Position numbers and translations under genes: made by a program. A stretch of 64,000 bases of DNA, from contig CM028326.1 of the NCBI GenBank assembly GCA_016647705.1, positions 15,811,901 to 15,875,900 on the forward strand, written 5' to 3'. The notes below the pieces were generated by a model. The model saw only the letters and a program-made list of their open reading frames with translations, was not told the DNA's origin and made no database searches. Positions 21,234 to 34,179 of this stretch are shown here, one piece after another. The number at the start of each line of letters is the position of its first letter. The first letter of the stretch is position 1. The DNA comes from Eucommia ulmoides (Eukaryota; Streptophyta; Magnoliopsida; Garryales; Eucommiaceae).

Positions 21234-23349
21234 TGTTGGCCCAGTAGAGTACCCAAGAGGGGGGTGAATTGGGTAATTAAAAAATTATCAGAATAAATTC
21301 AATAAATCAAATAATTAAATTTAATCCTAAATTAATTCTTATCTTTATATCACAACGGAATAATATAATCAACTAAGTACACACTCAAACAACAAAAATT
21401 AGCAAAGTAAATATAGTAGCATACAAAGGATTTATACTGGTTCACTAAGCTACTCTTGGCTAATCCAGTCCCCCGAGCTCCATGGAAGTCGCACCCACTA
21501 AAACCAAGATCCCTTTAAAGGTAGGAACCAAATCCTTACACCGATTCTTTTATAAGCTCATAATCAACCTTTACAATATCATTTTTCTAGGCTAAGGAAG
21601 AACCTTTACTTTTTACAGGCTAAAGAATAACCTAACTCTTTTTAACACTAGGCTCAAGAATCCAAACCCCACAAAACACTCCAACTATATTTTTCCCAGG
21701 TAAGGATGAAACCTTTACAAATCACTCAAATCGTAATTCTATTCAGGAAGAATCACTACCTCAATCTCCTTACAGGAAGAGACTGAAACCCAACTACTCT
21801 TGATTAAATACCCCCAACAGTATTTAACCCGTCACACTACTCACCAATACAAAATGATAAGCAGGAAATCTTAGTCAGAGTTTCTACCACCCCAGATAAA
21901 TAATAATTCAATTAATATCTCAAGTCTAGTGATAAAAAAACGTGAGATAGAAAAATCTGATTTTAACAAGATATGGGTAGCAAATTGGAGCACGTAATCA
22001 GATTCAAGAAATTGTTTGTAAAAATATTTTCTTCAAAAAATCAGAAACAATTTCTAAGATTAATTTCCAAACAATAATCAAATAATGCAATAAAAGAATA
22101 TAATTGAAAAGATCTCACCCGTAATCCGCAGAAAGAATGATTAGAACAATGTAACTTCAAATCCAGTAGTAACAAAGATTAATAGCAATTGATCTTCAAG
22201 ATCGTCTCATAGAAAATCTCACAATATTTCAGTATGATGACTCTTATAAAAGCTCAAGAATGATCTTAACCTTTTTGCTCTCTCAATAATGATTGATTCA
22301 TTATATAAGAAATTCGTAGGTCAATATATAGGATTATGAAATCAGCATTCTAACGGCTAATTTACATGTGTCATGACAATTAATAGCACATATAGACCTC
22401 TTATATCATAATGACTTCATTTAGGTTCAATTCACTTAAAAACAGCTTTTAAATCTCTCAATTAAACCCCCAAATATTTCTCAATCTCTATAAATAAGAA
22501 TAAAATCAATTTTAAGTACCAAATTGAGAAACATTAATATTCAATGAACTATATTAATAGGATTTAATTAATATGTGAACCATATCTTAAATATAAAAAA
22601 TATCCTCGAAATATCTCTCAAATCTCAACAAAAAACGACTACTTTTGGATATAATCTCGAATAAAACAGCATCCTGAAATAGCGCATCCGGTCGACCGAC
22701 CAGTCGATAGGTAGATTCAGGTTGTAGCCATGGCGTTCATCGGTCGACCTGCCTGTCGACCTGTAGATTCAGAGAGTTTACTTTTTCTTCACCGGTCGAC
22801 CTGTCGGTCGACTTGTAGATTCAGAGAGTTCAGCCTTCTTGGCCGGTCGACCTGTCGGTCGACTTAGAGATACAGGATCTTTCAGTTGCTTGGTTCGGTC
22901 GACTTATCAGTCGACTGATGTCTTCTGGATCTCTTCTCTGAACACGTTTTTAACTTATTTTCTTTTACGTTTTTGCCCCTTTAACCATTTTCTCATCTAA
23001 TTTAGCTCCACTAATATTCTTATATTCTATTTTAGTAATTTAAAATTATTTCTTTTCAAATCACATAGGAGCAAATAATTTTACTTAATCAAAACACACT
23101 AAATAATAAAATGCATTTTGTGTCATGTGTGTGTTCCTAATTGGGATATTAAGAGTTAAGATTCACCTGAGTTGTTTTTCCTAATTTCTTCAAACTCTTA
23201 ATTCTCCAATATCTTCAACATTATTGTTTAACATCCATTTAATTTGCATCTTCATTACTGGAACTATAAATAACTGAAACACTCAACTAAAATATCAGTT
23301 CCACCAAAATATCAATGTTTAATTGTTCATCAAAATCTTAGGATCAACA
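21234..23349 (-). mobile_element. Solo LTR B1, SIRE/Maximus-type Ty1/copia
   Basis: A 2116-bp LTR with exact TSD GATTA (21229-21233, 23350-23354). On the minus strand it begins TGTTGATCCTAAGATTTTG and ends CTCTTGGGTACTC..CAACA; the CAATTCACCCCCCTCTTGGG end is typical of SIRE-lineage LTRs. A TATA-like TTATATAATG is at about 22311-22320 on the minus strand. The palindrome block at 22685-22920 is upstream of it in that orientation. No internal region remains, so LTR-LTR recombination removed it. Confidence 0.88.
22685..22920 (-). repeat. GGTCGACC palindrome block in B1
   Basis: About five units pair GGTCGACC or CGGTCGAC cores (SalI-like GTCGAC centres), spaced by ATTCAGAGAGTT-like linkers. B2 carries the same block at 56025-56270 with more decay. 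It would lie in U3, upstream of the TATA candidate. Confidence 0.8.
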
Positions 23350-25109
23350 GATTATTTTATAACGTTACGCGGATCAAGTAAATTTTTAAATGTGGAAAGT
23401 GGTTTTTACTATCCAACTATGTCATAGTTATCTTCTCGTCAGGAGGGCATGTTCTGCAAGATGTGGATATATGTTGTTACCTGTCATTCAAGTCTTGCAG
23501 GGTGGATATATGTTGTTACATGTTAGGCAAGTCCTGCAGGGTGGTTGCTCCTACCATTGGAGATATTAAATGGCCCTAACACTGATAGTCACCTTAGATG
23601 GTATAGTTGGACATGTTATAGTACCGTTATAACTCCCAATCGTGAGGAAGACGATCCTATGGCTGATAAGAAAATATGTCATTTTATTATATACAAGTGA
23701 GTTGACCAGTTGATTTAAATTCGGTTGTTCTGTTACGGTGATATTTTTATTGAGGTTTGGATACTCCCAAGTGTAGTTATATTTTATTAGAAAGTGGGGG
23801 CTTTATGTAATATTTTTTTGGTTTGTTTATGTAGTTTACGTGAGTATTAAACTCGTTATGTTATGTGGTTTTGAAGACGTAATTATATGATTTAAGATAT
23901 ATTTGATTTTTATAGTTTGACATGTATTTAGGTGTTTGAAACGTATTTGTGCGGGTGAGACAAATTGATGTGTTTGTGACATATTTACGTGTTTCCAGAT
24001 ATATTTATGTGGGTTAGAATATATTTATATATTTTGAGATGTATTTATGGGGTTGACGTGTATTTATGTGATTGAGGGGTATTTATGTATTTCTAGATGT
24101 ATTTAAGAAAATCTAAGGTTTGAATTGTGTTGATATTTATGAATAAGTTTACTACATTATTAAAATTTTAATGTGGATATTGGAGATGATTATTTTTAGT
24201 CACACGGAACAGTCCACGAAGAATTTGGGCTATCCACTGACTATACTATTGGTTGTGAATATGTTGGCTTGAAACGTTGAAGGGAATTGATAAATGCTGG
24301 TTATGAGATATGGCCGTAGACTTAAAAAGTCATGCTAAGAGGAAAAATTATCGAGGTTGTAGACCTGTTGAAATTGAGATAGACCGTATCCAATGAGACT
24401 ATTGTGATATTTTAAGAATATTCTTATTTATTGCTATTTTTATCAGAGTAGTGCAGCAGAAGCATTTAAAAATATAAGATTCGTTGGCAATTGATTATCT
24501 GTGCTAGGTATTACCGACCGAAGTGTACCCTGTCTGTAGGTTGTTGGATATAATTTGGGCTACTGTGAATGTAGATGTACCATTGTATGAAATAGATTTT
24601 GACTGTTATGAATTATGGGTGATTTTCGGTTATGAGACCCTGCATAGAGAACCATTGTCTTAGAATCGAGTGTGATTAACATGACCATACGATGCGATTT
24701 TGAATTACTGTTTTAAACAAAATTTCGAGGACGAAATTTATTTAAGGGGGGTGGATTGTAATACCCTGAAAATTTATATTTTTGAAAATATTATTTTATG
24801 TAAGTTTAATATTTTTGGGACGATTTTATAAATTTGTGGTATAAATAATATCTGATAATTTATATAAGTTAATGTTAATTTTAAATTGACGTTTAAAAAT
24901 TTTGGACTATTGTGTTATTTAAAATATATTTTTAAGAGTTTTGTAATATAATTAATGTTTTCTTTATTTTAATGGAATATTTGTGTAAATAAATAAATAA
25001 ATAAATAAAATATATATGGTTAACAATTGTTTCTTTCCTAAGGAATGAAATAATTGCAACCTTATATTATAGATTGAAATGAAAATGATAACATGTGTTA
25101 TGATTTTTA

Positions 25110-25164
<55 letters not shown>

Positions 25165-25760
25165 GCTCATTAAAGGTCTTAAGGGAAAAAAAACTTTAGT
25201 ATATACAAGGATTACATGGAGACCAAACAGGAGAGCTCAATGAAAAATAAAAAGCAGCGGGGAAAAGGGAAAAGATCAGAACCTCATTCTTTGTATATAT
25301 ACATATATACGTTAATATATTGAGAAAGATATTCCGGTTTAGATTCCAACTTCAGATTTCAGGTAGAATTTCTAATTTTTCTAATATACGTATTTAATTT
25401 CCCTATCGTGAGATTTATGTTGTTATTATCATTGGATTATAGTTGTGAATTTTCATGAAATAATTATGATTATGTGAAAATTATATGAAAATCATGCCTA
25501 TGTGTTTTATTTGTTGTCTTAATTAAATACACGTATTAAAGGGGTTGGAGTTCTACTGAGCGTTGGCTCATAATCGCACAGTTTGATTGTAGGGTTGGTG
25601 TAAAAGGGCCTGCACCACAAATGCATTATTTGAGATTCAAATTAAATTTTGTACTATTATTATTATTATTGTTGTTGTAAAAATTGACTCGGTTAAATGG
25701 ATAAATATAGTTGTTGTCGTACTTTGTAAAACTGTTTCTTAGATTTGTGTTTTAAATAAA

Positions 25761-26728
25761 GAAAAAATTACATTTTAAACCCTCTAGGTATTGACACTTT
25801 TCTAAACGGTCCCTCTGCGTTTGAGCGTTTCATTTTAAACCCTCTAGGTATAAGCACGTTTTTAATTAGTCTTTCCGTCAGAAATTTCATCCAAACTAAC
25901 AAGATTTTGAAGGCAAAACCGTCATTTTATATTTTTTAATCATTTTTTATTTTTCTTTTTTCATTTGTTATTTGACCCCCATCTCTTTCTTTCTCCAGCT
26001 CAAGACTCTTTATCTCTTCATCATTTCCCCCATCTCTCTCTATTCCTCCCTCTTTCCCTCCTTCTCCTCGCCAGCCGAAACTACCCCTTGTTATGGGGGG
26101 TGGCAACAGGGGAGGAACCACCCCTGTAATTAACGGGGGTAAACCACCCTTGTTTCGGGGGTGATTCCACCCCCGAAACAAGGGGTGGTTCCTCTCCCGT
26201 AACAGGGGGTGCAACCCTTTCTTTCGGGGGTATTTTCACCCCCTTCAACAGGGGGTGATACAACCCCTTCAACATGGGGTATATCACCCCCTATTGAAGG
26301 AGGTGAAAATATCCACCAAAATAGAGGGTGAAAATCCTTCACCCCTGTTGAAGGGGGGTGTTACCATCCCCTGTTCGGGCCGGCGGGGAGAGGGAGAGAG
26401 GCAGAGAGAGGAAGGAAGGAAGAATAGAGAGAGGGAAATAAAGAGGGAGGGAAAGAGAAATAATAGAGGAGGAAGAGAGAGAGAGAGTTGAGCGGGATAG
26501 AGAGAGAAATGTAGGGAAAAAAAGGAAAAAGGAAAAAATCATTAAAAAATAGAAAAATATGTAAAATGACAGTTTTGCCCCTCTATTCTATTAGTTTTAA
26601 TAAAATTCTAATAGAAGGACCAATGAAAAACGTGTTTATACCTAGAGGGTTTAAAATGAAACGCTCAAACGGAGAGGGACCGTTTAGAAAAGTGTTAATA
26701 CTTAGAGGGTTTAAAATATAATTTTTCC
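25761..26728 (+). mobile_element. Foldback Mutator-like element FB2
   Basis: A 968-bp relative of FB1 with exact 9-bp TSD TTAAATAAA (25752-25760, 26729-26737). The empty site is visible in the 5' LTR of G2 near 18911. Terminal arms of about 200 bp match FB1 arms in layout (GAAAAAATTACATTTTAAACC, with CTCTAGGTATTGACAC). As in FB1, a CT-rich flank, a hairpin array and a GA-rich flank fill the middle. There is no coding capacity. Confidence 0.9.
26082..26385 (+). repeat. Central hairpin array of FB2
   Basis: About eight to ten units pair ACCCCCnnnT halves with AnnnGGGGGT halves, such as CACCCCCTTCAACAGGGGG near 26240. The loops vary (TTTCG, CCGAA, TTGAA, TTCAA). FB1 has the same plan with different loop and spacer sequence. 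Confidence 0.82.
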
Positions 26729-27602
26729 TTAAATAAAATATCGATTACTATTTTATATTATAGATACATAAAGAATCCTAGTTTGGATAGGTGGTGTTGG
26801 GTAGCATGGAATTGGAGCCGTGGAATTAGAAGTTGAAATGAAAATGTTGAAAAAAAAGACCCTAAAATAAAAATGAGTTAGCCTTTCAACCTACTATTTG
26901 GAATCAAAAGCAAATTGAATGACGTCAAAAAATAAATCGAATGACATCACCTTCTTTTGGAAACTTTTTTTTACACGTTTGCCCCCCCAATTTTTAATGG
27001 GCTTAATTGCTTGTATTCTAATATTAGTTGTATTTGAATTTGAAATAATCGAATTGATTATTCACTATTATAAAATTGATTCGATAAATCGACAAATTGT
27101 AATTGTCGCCGTCGTATTGCAAAAAAATAAAATAAAAAATTCTCCGATTTATGAGATAAAATATTGATCATTCAGTTTTAGTGTTAATTCTCTAAGGGAA
27201 GAAATCGCGTGGTGGCCCTTGAAAACCGGGTCGTTACATTTGGTATCAGGGTAAATATTTTTTTTTTTAAAAAAAAATTATTAATTACTTGTCGTCATCA
27301 CTTGGAAAAATTTATCGGATTTTATAGAATGAAATATTGGTCGTTTTGTTATAGTTGTAATTCTCTAAGGGGAGAAACTTAATGGCGGTCCTAGAAAACC
27401 AGGTCGTTACACATGCCCTTTTATAGAGAGGGAAAATCAATCTGAAGAAGGCTTGGTGTTAAGGCATTCAATGGACAACACTAATCAACCTGAAATTACA
27501 TACCTGAAAAGTCTTCAAGTTTTTGTAACTCCCAGCAGTTACATACCTGAAGAGACAATCTTTAGGTTTGTAACTTAAGTTATAAAACCTGCAATATATA
27601 CG

Positions 27603-27683
27603 TTAGGCTGTGTTTGGCTATTTGGGTTGGAATTTTTCTAATTTGGTACAAAACATATCAAGTCTAAGCCAAACATTCCCTAA
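27603..27683. mobile_element. Possible very short MITE in K1 3' LTR
   Basis: TTAGGCTGTGTTTGGCT at the left is a near-inverse of AGCCAAACATTCCCTAA at the right, about 80 bp apart. The TTA/TAA edges would suit a PIF/Harbinger-like element. The surrounding LTR sequence differs from the other K1 LTR, so the empty site cannot be checked. Confidence 0.35.
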
Positions 27684-28002
27684 GAGCCACAAGGCTCAAC
27701 GCTCAGGGCCAGGACCCAGGGGGCTTACCTAAAAGAGGTATCTCGAGTCTTAATAAATGACTTTTCATCTTCTTAGGTTATCGATGTGGGACAACCCATA
27801 CTACACGTCAATCAATGTCTTCAAGTGGGTACTTTAATGAATAATTTTAATTCACCTCTTAAATAATTTTACACAAATAAATATACTACATTCATCTCCT
27901 CACCAAGGAGAACACATTAGTATATTTATATGTTCCAAATTATTATTGGGTTTCATAGATAATTGGGTCACAAAATTCTCAAAAACATCAATTATTACAA
28001 CA

Positions 28003-28012
28003 GTCCCCTATA
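28003..28012 (-). other. Polypurine tract of K1
   Basis: On the minus strand ATATAGGGGAC precedes the TGTTGTAATAATTG start of the 3' LTR. Confidence 0.6.
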
Positions 28013-28559
28013 TGAATGAAAACTGATCGGATAAACATGCATATGTAATGTAGACTCAAAACAAGAGAGAGTGAAAGAGAGAGAGAGTTCAAAAATAAAA
28101 TAACCACATCAGGACATGTAACTTTTGTCCTCAAACCTTCCTTAGTAAGAATCTATCGGATTTACTCAGCCAACCAGTGAACATGATGTCTTGAACTATT
28201 CGACCTTTCATGTAAATCAAGATAATAGAAACAACATAGTTATTTTTTAGACACTTTCTATTCTGTGGTTGCGTTCATTTTGGCTTTGAACACCCTAGTG
28301 CTTCATGAATGTTTCTAGAGAATTTTGCCTTTTCATTTTCTTAGAACTGGTCCAGTTCTCACTCATATAGGTGATATTCTATAAAGAGTATTCTGTTATA
28401 CCCCAATTGAAATTTTCAAGATATAAAAATCATTAAAAGTTACACTTATCATTAACCATATTGCAAATATCACTATTATGCCATAGGAATGAGCCGTAAA
28501 ATTTATCTACTCAGTAATACACCCACAATCACCTTTATAATTCGGTTGTCCCTTTGAAC

Positions 28560-29538
28560 TTAGATCATGGGATCTCAAGTCAACTAGGTTGAGTTGCCAT
28601 TATGATGACTTTTTCGTAATAAGTTTTAAACCTATTTCCCTCGATAAGTAGTTTACTCTATTTTGTGTAAAACCTTTGGTCAATGGATCCACAATATTAT
28701 CTTTTGACTTGATATGATCAATTGAGATAACTCCATTAAAGAGTAATTACCATACAGTATTATGCCTTCGACGTATATATCAGGACTTACTGTTATATAT
28801 ACTACTCTGTGCTCTCCCAACTGCTGATTGACTATCATAATGTATGCAGATAGTTAGCACAGGCTTAGTCCACATTGGAATATCTTCCAAAAATTGTGAA
28901 AGCCATTCTGCTTCTTCTTCTGCATTATCTAAGGTAATAAATTCAGATTTCATTGTGGATCTGGCAATACATGTTTGCTAAGAGGATTTCCACGGCACTG
29001 AATCTCCTCATAATATAAAGACATATCCACTTCTGGATTTGGTGTCTTTAGTATCAGATATCCAATTTGCATAATTGAACCCTTCAAGTACTGCCCGATA
29101 TCTCGTATAATGCAAACCATAATTTTGAGTATATCTTAAATATCTCAAAAGCCTCATGATAGCTTTCTAGTGTTCTCTACCTAGATTGCTAGTAAACGTA
29201 CTTAATTTACTTACTGCATAAGTAATATCAAGTCTCGTACAATTCATTATGTACATTAAACTGCCTATTATTCGAGAATATTACAACTGAGATACACTCT
29301 CACCAGTATTTTTAAAAAGATGTTGATTAACATCTACTGGTGTTCTAGCTATACTAAAATCATCCTTGTCAAATTTTTCAAAGACCTTCTCGACATAATG
29401 AGATTGAGATAAGATCAATCATTCAGATGTTCTTGTAATTTTAATTCCAAGAATGACATCCGCTTTTCCCAAATCTCTTTTCACAAGTATATTTGTTAAC
29501 ATTTGTTTAGTAGATTTTATGATTTTATCACTACTATC
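28560..29538 (-). pseudogene. K1 reverse transcriptase C-terminus and RNase H
   Basis: Minus-strand blocks include KRDLGKADVILGIKI (near 29470), a YSRIIGSLMYIMNCTRLDI segment (about 29230-29290), the tail [14 protein letters not shown], then RNase H with KSEFITLDNAEEEAEWLS (about 28900-28960), the CIHYDSQSA motif, RRRHNTV and SKDNIVDPLTKG (about 28680). Several stops and frameshifts interrupt. Its upstream neighbour in the protein is at 40497-40615, beyond G3. Confidence 0.88.
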
Positions 29539-30290
29539 TGTAACGACTTGGTTTCCCCAGGCGATTACTCGGTTTCTCCTATGGAGAATTCCACCACGAA
29601 AATTTTACAATTTATAAATAAATTAGTATTACAATTAAATTCGTTCCGATACCACCTGTAATGACCTGGTTTTCCAGGACTGTGACTTGGTTTCTCCGTT
29701 TGAAGAATTAATACTAAAATCGATTAACCGAATTTTCACTCTATAAAATCGGATAAATTTTATAATGCAACGGTGAGAAGAAATAAATAATTCATTTTAT
29801 AAAAATCTTTTAATTTAAAATGCGGCGGCGATAATTATAATTATCGAATTTATAATTTGTCAATTTATCGATTGATTTTACAACGGTGAATAATAAATAT
29901 AGTTGTTACAGATTTAAATAGGAATTCAACTAAAATTCCTTGTTAAGGGTTCATCATCCAGATCAACAGGTTAATATTAATACATTTAATTTATTGATTT
30001 ATTATGCACGCGTTAATACAGAGTGATAATATTGATTGAGTTATTAATATCAAATAATATTATGGATAATACATGAGTGGAAAATTTCTCAGAAACCATG
30101 TTGCCATTATGGATAATACATAATAAGCAATTAATAAAAATAATATTATTAGGAATATTATTTTCTTGGATAAATTACACTCAACTTATCAATTTAACAA
30201 ATCAATTTTGCAACAGTAAATAATAAGTACAATTATTATAAATTAAATAGAAATTTAACTAAAATTTCATGTGCAATCTCATTCTCTCCG
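29539..30290 (-). repeat. 3' LTR remnant of G3
   Basis: It matches 31804-32573 of the 5' LTR and then stops matching, so about half of this LTR, including its U3, is missing. The internal duplication with its PBS-like CCGATACCAC (29647-29656) is kept. Confidence 0.8.
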
Positions 30291-31803
30291 GCCCTGTAAT
30301 ATCTTTAAAATATTACGGTAGCCTCATTGGATTGAGTCTATTTCAATTCCAACAGGTCTACGACCTCAATAATTTTTCTACTTGGCATGACCTTTCAAGT
30401 CTACTGCCATATCCCATAACCAGCATTTATCAATTTCATCCAACATTTCAAGTCAACATATCGCAACAACCCCTTTTTTCTCCAATTAAATACGAAAATA
30501 TAATTTCACAATTTATATAGAAGACAGTAAACACCTTTAAATTAATACTTCCAATTCAATGACAATTCCTATGGTGCACGCCTAACATTATACTAATCCA
30601 GACTCACTTTACTACTATAAGTAAGTTGCATTAGTCAAGTGCCACCTAAAATGTTACTATGTTCAAATTGGAATTATAGAGACCAAAGTGAAATAATTGT
30701 AACAACACATTGGTGTGAAGTGTCAAATCAACAAAAAATACATAGCGGAGACATCAATGCATATAAATATGGACTAAACCCCAATCCTTGGACTTATGTA
30801 TAAGCACCATGAATAGTTTCGTTGTTTCGCACCCTCGGTGAGGTATATCCATCAGCATATATTTTACTTCAGATCTATTTATTGTTTTTAACTTTTAATG
30901 TATTAACCATTAACCATATTGTTTACACATTCTAGTGTTCTAGTCTCCAGATTTTGGTGAAAAGTTACATATTATATTACATTAAATGACTGAAATGTGC
31001 ATAAATTATAAGGATGTTCTATTGACAGATTTCTTATATTACTTACTCGGCTAATTAGCATGACCATTTAAATGATTTTCCGTTGTTCGGTAACTTGTTT
31101 TGATGCATGAATGTATTCAATCTTCCATAAAATCTATAAGGCCGAGTTTAGTCATGACTAACACATATTGGAATCACAAAAATGTATATAATAAATGAGA
31201 AGATTTTATGACCAGGCAAATGTCTACAAGCAATGGTGCCAGAAAATACCAACTAAAAATTCAATGAGAAGAACTCATTCTAGAGTTGCCTATAAAATGT
31301 ATTCCCGTCCCAATTTATGGAGCACTTCTTTCTCTTGGTACACCTAAGAAATTCTCCGGCACTCTCCCTCCTCCCAGTAAAAGAAGTATATTTCAGTGAG
31401 GTTTATAGATTTGGGAAGTACTAAATTGGGCTAACTATACGTATTCTCAAGAGTTTGAGGTGTAAAATATTATATTTGAGGTGTAAAGTGGGAAACACGT
31501 GAATGGTTCGGTGGTGTGCTTGTTTTGGTTGTCAGCTGAGGCCGCATTTGCAAAATGACAAACCATAATTTACTGAAGAACAAAAAGTGAACTGATAATA
31601 ATTGAAGTTCCCAAGCCAATTGTGTACTGTAAAAGCGTACCGGAGAAACTTTCCCTTTGCATATCATGTACCTATCTCACTAACGTATTTTCTAAAAACT
31701 TTTCAATCATAGGTTATAGTTTTTAAACATTAATTTATTTAGTTCGAGTAATGAGTACCATAACTCAAGTTTAGAGCAGTCGCAAACACACTCTGATACC
31801 AAC
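30291..31803 (-). other. Interior of G3 with tRNA-Met primer-binding site
   Basis: The site TGGTATCAGAG is at 31801-31791 on the minus strand, next to the LTR end at 31804 (TG changed to TA). 30291-30360 and about 30480-30720 match inverted segments of the G2 interior. No coding frame is visible. Confidence 0.65.
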
Positions 31804-33099
31804 TATAACGATCTGATTTTCTAGGGTCATTACTCGGTTTCTCCCTTGGAAAATTCCACCACGAAAATTTTACCGTTTATAAATGAATTAGTGTTACAAT
31901 TAAATTCGTTCTGATATCACCTGTAACGACGCGATTTTCCAGGGCTGTCACTTGGTTTCTTCGCTTGAAGAATTAATACTAAAATCGATTGACCAAATTT
32001 TCATTCTATAAAATCGGGTAAATTTTATAATGTAACGGCGACAAAAAAATAATAATTCGTTTTATAAAAATATTTAATTTACAATGCGGAAGCGATAATT
32101 ATAATTATCGAATTTATAATTTGTCAATTTATCGATTGATTTTACAACGGTGAATAATAAATAAAGTTATTACAGATTTAAATAAGAATTAAACTAAAAT
32201 TCCTTATTAAGGGTTCACCATCCAGATCAACAGGTTAATATTAATACACTCAATTTTATTGATTTATCACGCACGCGTTAATACAAAGTGATAATATTGA
32301 TTGAGTTATTAATATCAAATGATATTATGAATAATGCATGAGTGGAAAATTTCTAAACCATGTTGCCATTATGGATAATACATAATAAGCAATTAATAAA
32401 AATAATATTCGCTATAGGAATATTATTAGGAATATTATTTTCTTGGATAAATTACACTTAATTCATCAATTTAACAAATCAATTTTGCAATACTAAATAA
32501 TAAGTGCAATTATTACAAATTAAATAGAAATTCAACTAAAATTTCACACGCAGTCTCATTATCTCCGGCTCTGCAATCAAAACTATGGGGTTGTAAGCTA
32601 ACACTCAGTAGAACTTCAACCCCTCTAATTCGTGTATTTAATTAACGCGATAATAAAACACATAACATGATTTCCACATAATCGTAATTATTTCATAAAT
32701 TTAATAGTAAAAATTCAACGACAATAATAACGTAAATCTCACAATAGGGAAATTAAATATATACATTAAAAGAGTTAAAAATTATACCTGTAATCCGAAG
32801 TCGAAATCCGAGCCGGAATAGTTAAAAATATTCAAAACATATATATGATTCATTTCAAAATCCCAATTCTGTGGCTCCTGTTCACCAGAAGGATATTTAT
32901 CCCATTTTTCTCTTTTTATTTAGTAAACTTTAGCCATGTTTAATGAATTGGTGATGATCATCTTTATCCCCTTTTTATCTCTCTCTTTATATATATATAC
33001 TAGTGTATAACCCGTGCCTGAAGGCACGGGTGTAAAAGAAATTGAACCTATTTTTTTTTTTTTTATATATATAATCTCCTATGTTTACACAATATTCTA

Positions 33100-33285
33100 A
33101 TGGCGAAAGAAACAGAGGAGCTCGGAGGTCCAACAATGACGAATGCAGAGTCAGTGATGGAAGAAAAGATTCACCAGTGCCCTATTTGTTTTTGTCTTTT
33201 TTTCTCCGGTCAAGCACTCAACAGCCATAAAAGAACACATGGAATTGCTTTATTGACATACTCTTCCTCCTGCTACTACTACTAA
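33100..33285 (+). pseudogene. C2H2 zinc-finger gene fragment (plant QALGGH type) inside H1
   Basis: A 61-codon frame starting ATG at 33100 contains one finger: C-P-I-C, then FSGQAL, then HKRTH, fitting C-X2-C-X12-H-X3-H. The QAL..HKRTH helix is specific to plant ZAT-like transcription factors; here GG of the usual QALGGH is NS. Known family members have two or more fingers, an EAR motif and about 150-300 residues, so this is one piece. After the finger the frame runs into Ser/Tyr-rich sequence and stops. Its position close to a Helitron end suggests captured host sequence. A small expressed gene is possible but less likely. Confidence 0.6.
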
Positions 33286-34033
33286 AGTAAATCATCTTCA
33301 CCTTCATCACCATTTTTATCCTCAAAATACTTTCGAAGAACCCAAAATAAAAAAAATAAAATAAAATTACCCATATAATATAGCACGTGCATCTCACGTG
33401 CTAAAATCCGTCCAAATTAACACTACTATTTGATAAAAGGGTTACATGAAAAATCGACAACAAAAAAAAGGATGACATTGAAAATAAAATAAAATTGCAG
33501 GGCCACATAAAAAACAAATAGCAAATAGGAGGATAAAAAATATATAATTTGTCCAATCAATAAAAAATTCAAAATTAAATTATTATTTCATTTTTAATCC
33601 TGTTTATTAGAATTTATGAAAACATTAATATTCAATTTCTTAATAGATAAAAAAACTAAGAAATGAAATCAAATCTATGAATATATTTGTTAGGAAAATC
33701 AAAAAAAAAATGAGAGATTAACAGAAATGAAAAACTAATAAATAAAAGTACTCTAATTGCCTTTCGTATGAAGATACTGCAAGTTGTGGTAGACCATGGT
33801 GGAGTGACTGAAGTGATCTTTGCACCACAGTACATAAGATGGAGATGACTTTTTCTTCTTCGTGTTGTATTTGTTTTCTTGCACTTTGTCCCCTAAAAAT
33901 TGAATAATTGGCAAATTCTGGAAAAGAATTGAAACGTTTTTTAATTTTCTTCCTAGATTTTTATTTTTCGTCTCAATTTTTTATTTTTATTTTGTTGGAA
34001 ACACAAACAAAAAAAGGGAAGTAGAAACAGTAA

Positions 34034-34178
34034 GGCGACATTTGTTTAGTGTTTCTATTCCCAAAAAAGGTAAGAACAAAAATAGAAATATGGGAATGAA
34101 AAATATGTTCTTGTTTTTTACCCAATTCTTAAGAATAGAACAAAAACCAAAATTTGGGAACAAATAAAAACACTAATC
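34034..34178. mobile_element. Possible MITE within H1
   Basis: GTTTAGTGTTTCTATTCCC on the left faces GGGAACAAATAAAAACACTA on the right, roughly 145 bp end to end, with further internal inverse matches. TAAGG at the left edge recalls the element starting at 63790. TSDs are not clear. Confidence 0.35.
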
Positions 34179-34179
34179 A

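Larger units (their letters stand above)
19592..24756 (+). other. Interior of G2, non-coding
   Basis: AGTGATATCAAAGC at 19592 looks like a decayed tRNA-Met site. Two segments (about 20330-21130 and 21140-23760 without B1) resemble the downstream half of Tekay-type LTRs, with AAATTATATTTTCGTA and hairpin-array units. 23925-24115 is a degenerate repeat of GATGTATTTATGTG-like units. 24240-24756 includes a stretch also present inverted in G3 (30300-30360) and ends at the purine tract. I see no protein-coding frame. Confidence 0.65.
17949..27411 (+). mobile_element. Non-coding gypsy-type element G2 (family C) in K1 3' LTR
   Basis: LTRs at 17949-19591 and 24757-27411 start TGTAATACCCTnAAAATTTAT and end CGTTACA. 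The purine tract is TTTAAGGGGGGTGGAT. The flanks are CATCT on the left and CATGC on the right, only partly matching. The interior (19592-24756) has no recognisable gag or pol, so this is a large non-autonomous derivative. It contains a SIRE-type solo LTR (B1), and its 3' LTR contains foldback element FB2. G3 and the solo LTR at 40616-42460 belong to the same family, and all three lie inside K1. Confidence 0.85.
24757..27411 (+). repeat. 3' LTR of G2, interrupted by FB2
   Basis: It aligns with 17949-19591 once FB2 (25761-26728 and one 9-bp duplication) is removed. A TTA tract lies at about 25116-25163. The PBS-like TTTGGTATCAG at about 27239-27249 marks the same internal duplication as in the 5' LTR. 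Confidence 0.85.
17435..28002 (-). repeat. 3' LTR of K1, in two pieces around G2
   Basis: The pieces are 17435-17948 and 27412-28002, about 1.1 kb in all. The first matches 45494-45999 and the second 47287-47827. On the minus strand the LTR starts TGTTGTAATAATTG and ends at TGTTGGTATATT read on the plus strand. A CTATAAAAGG box lies at 27417-27426 on the minus strand. Confidence 0.85.

Noticed and set aside
30269..30520. 83-codon plus-strand frame with an ATG in the G3 interior
   Set aside because: It crosses the junction between the truncated LTR and interior sequence that is non-coding in G2; no homology and antisense to the element.
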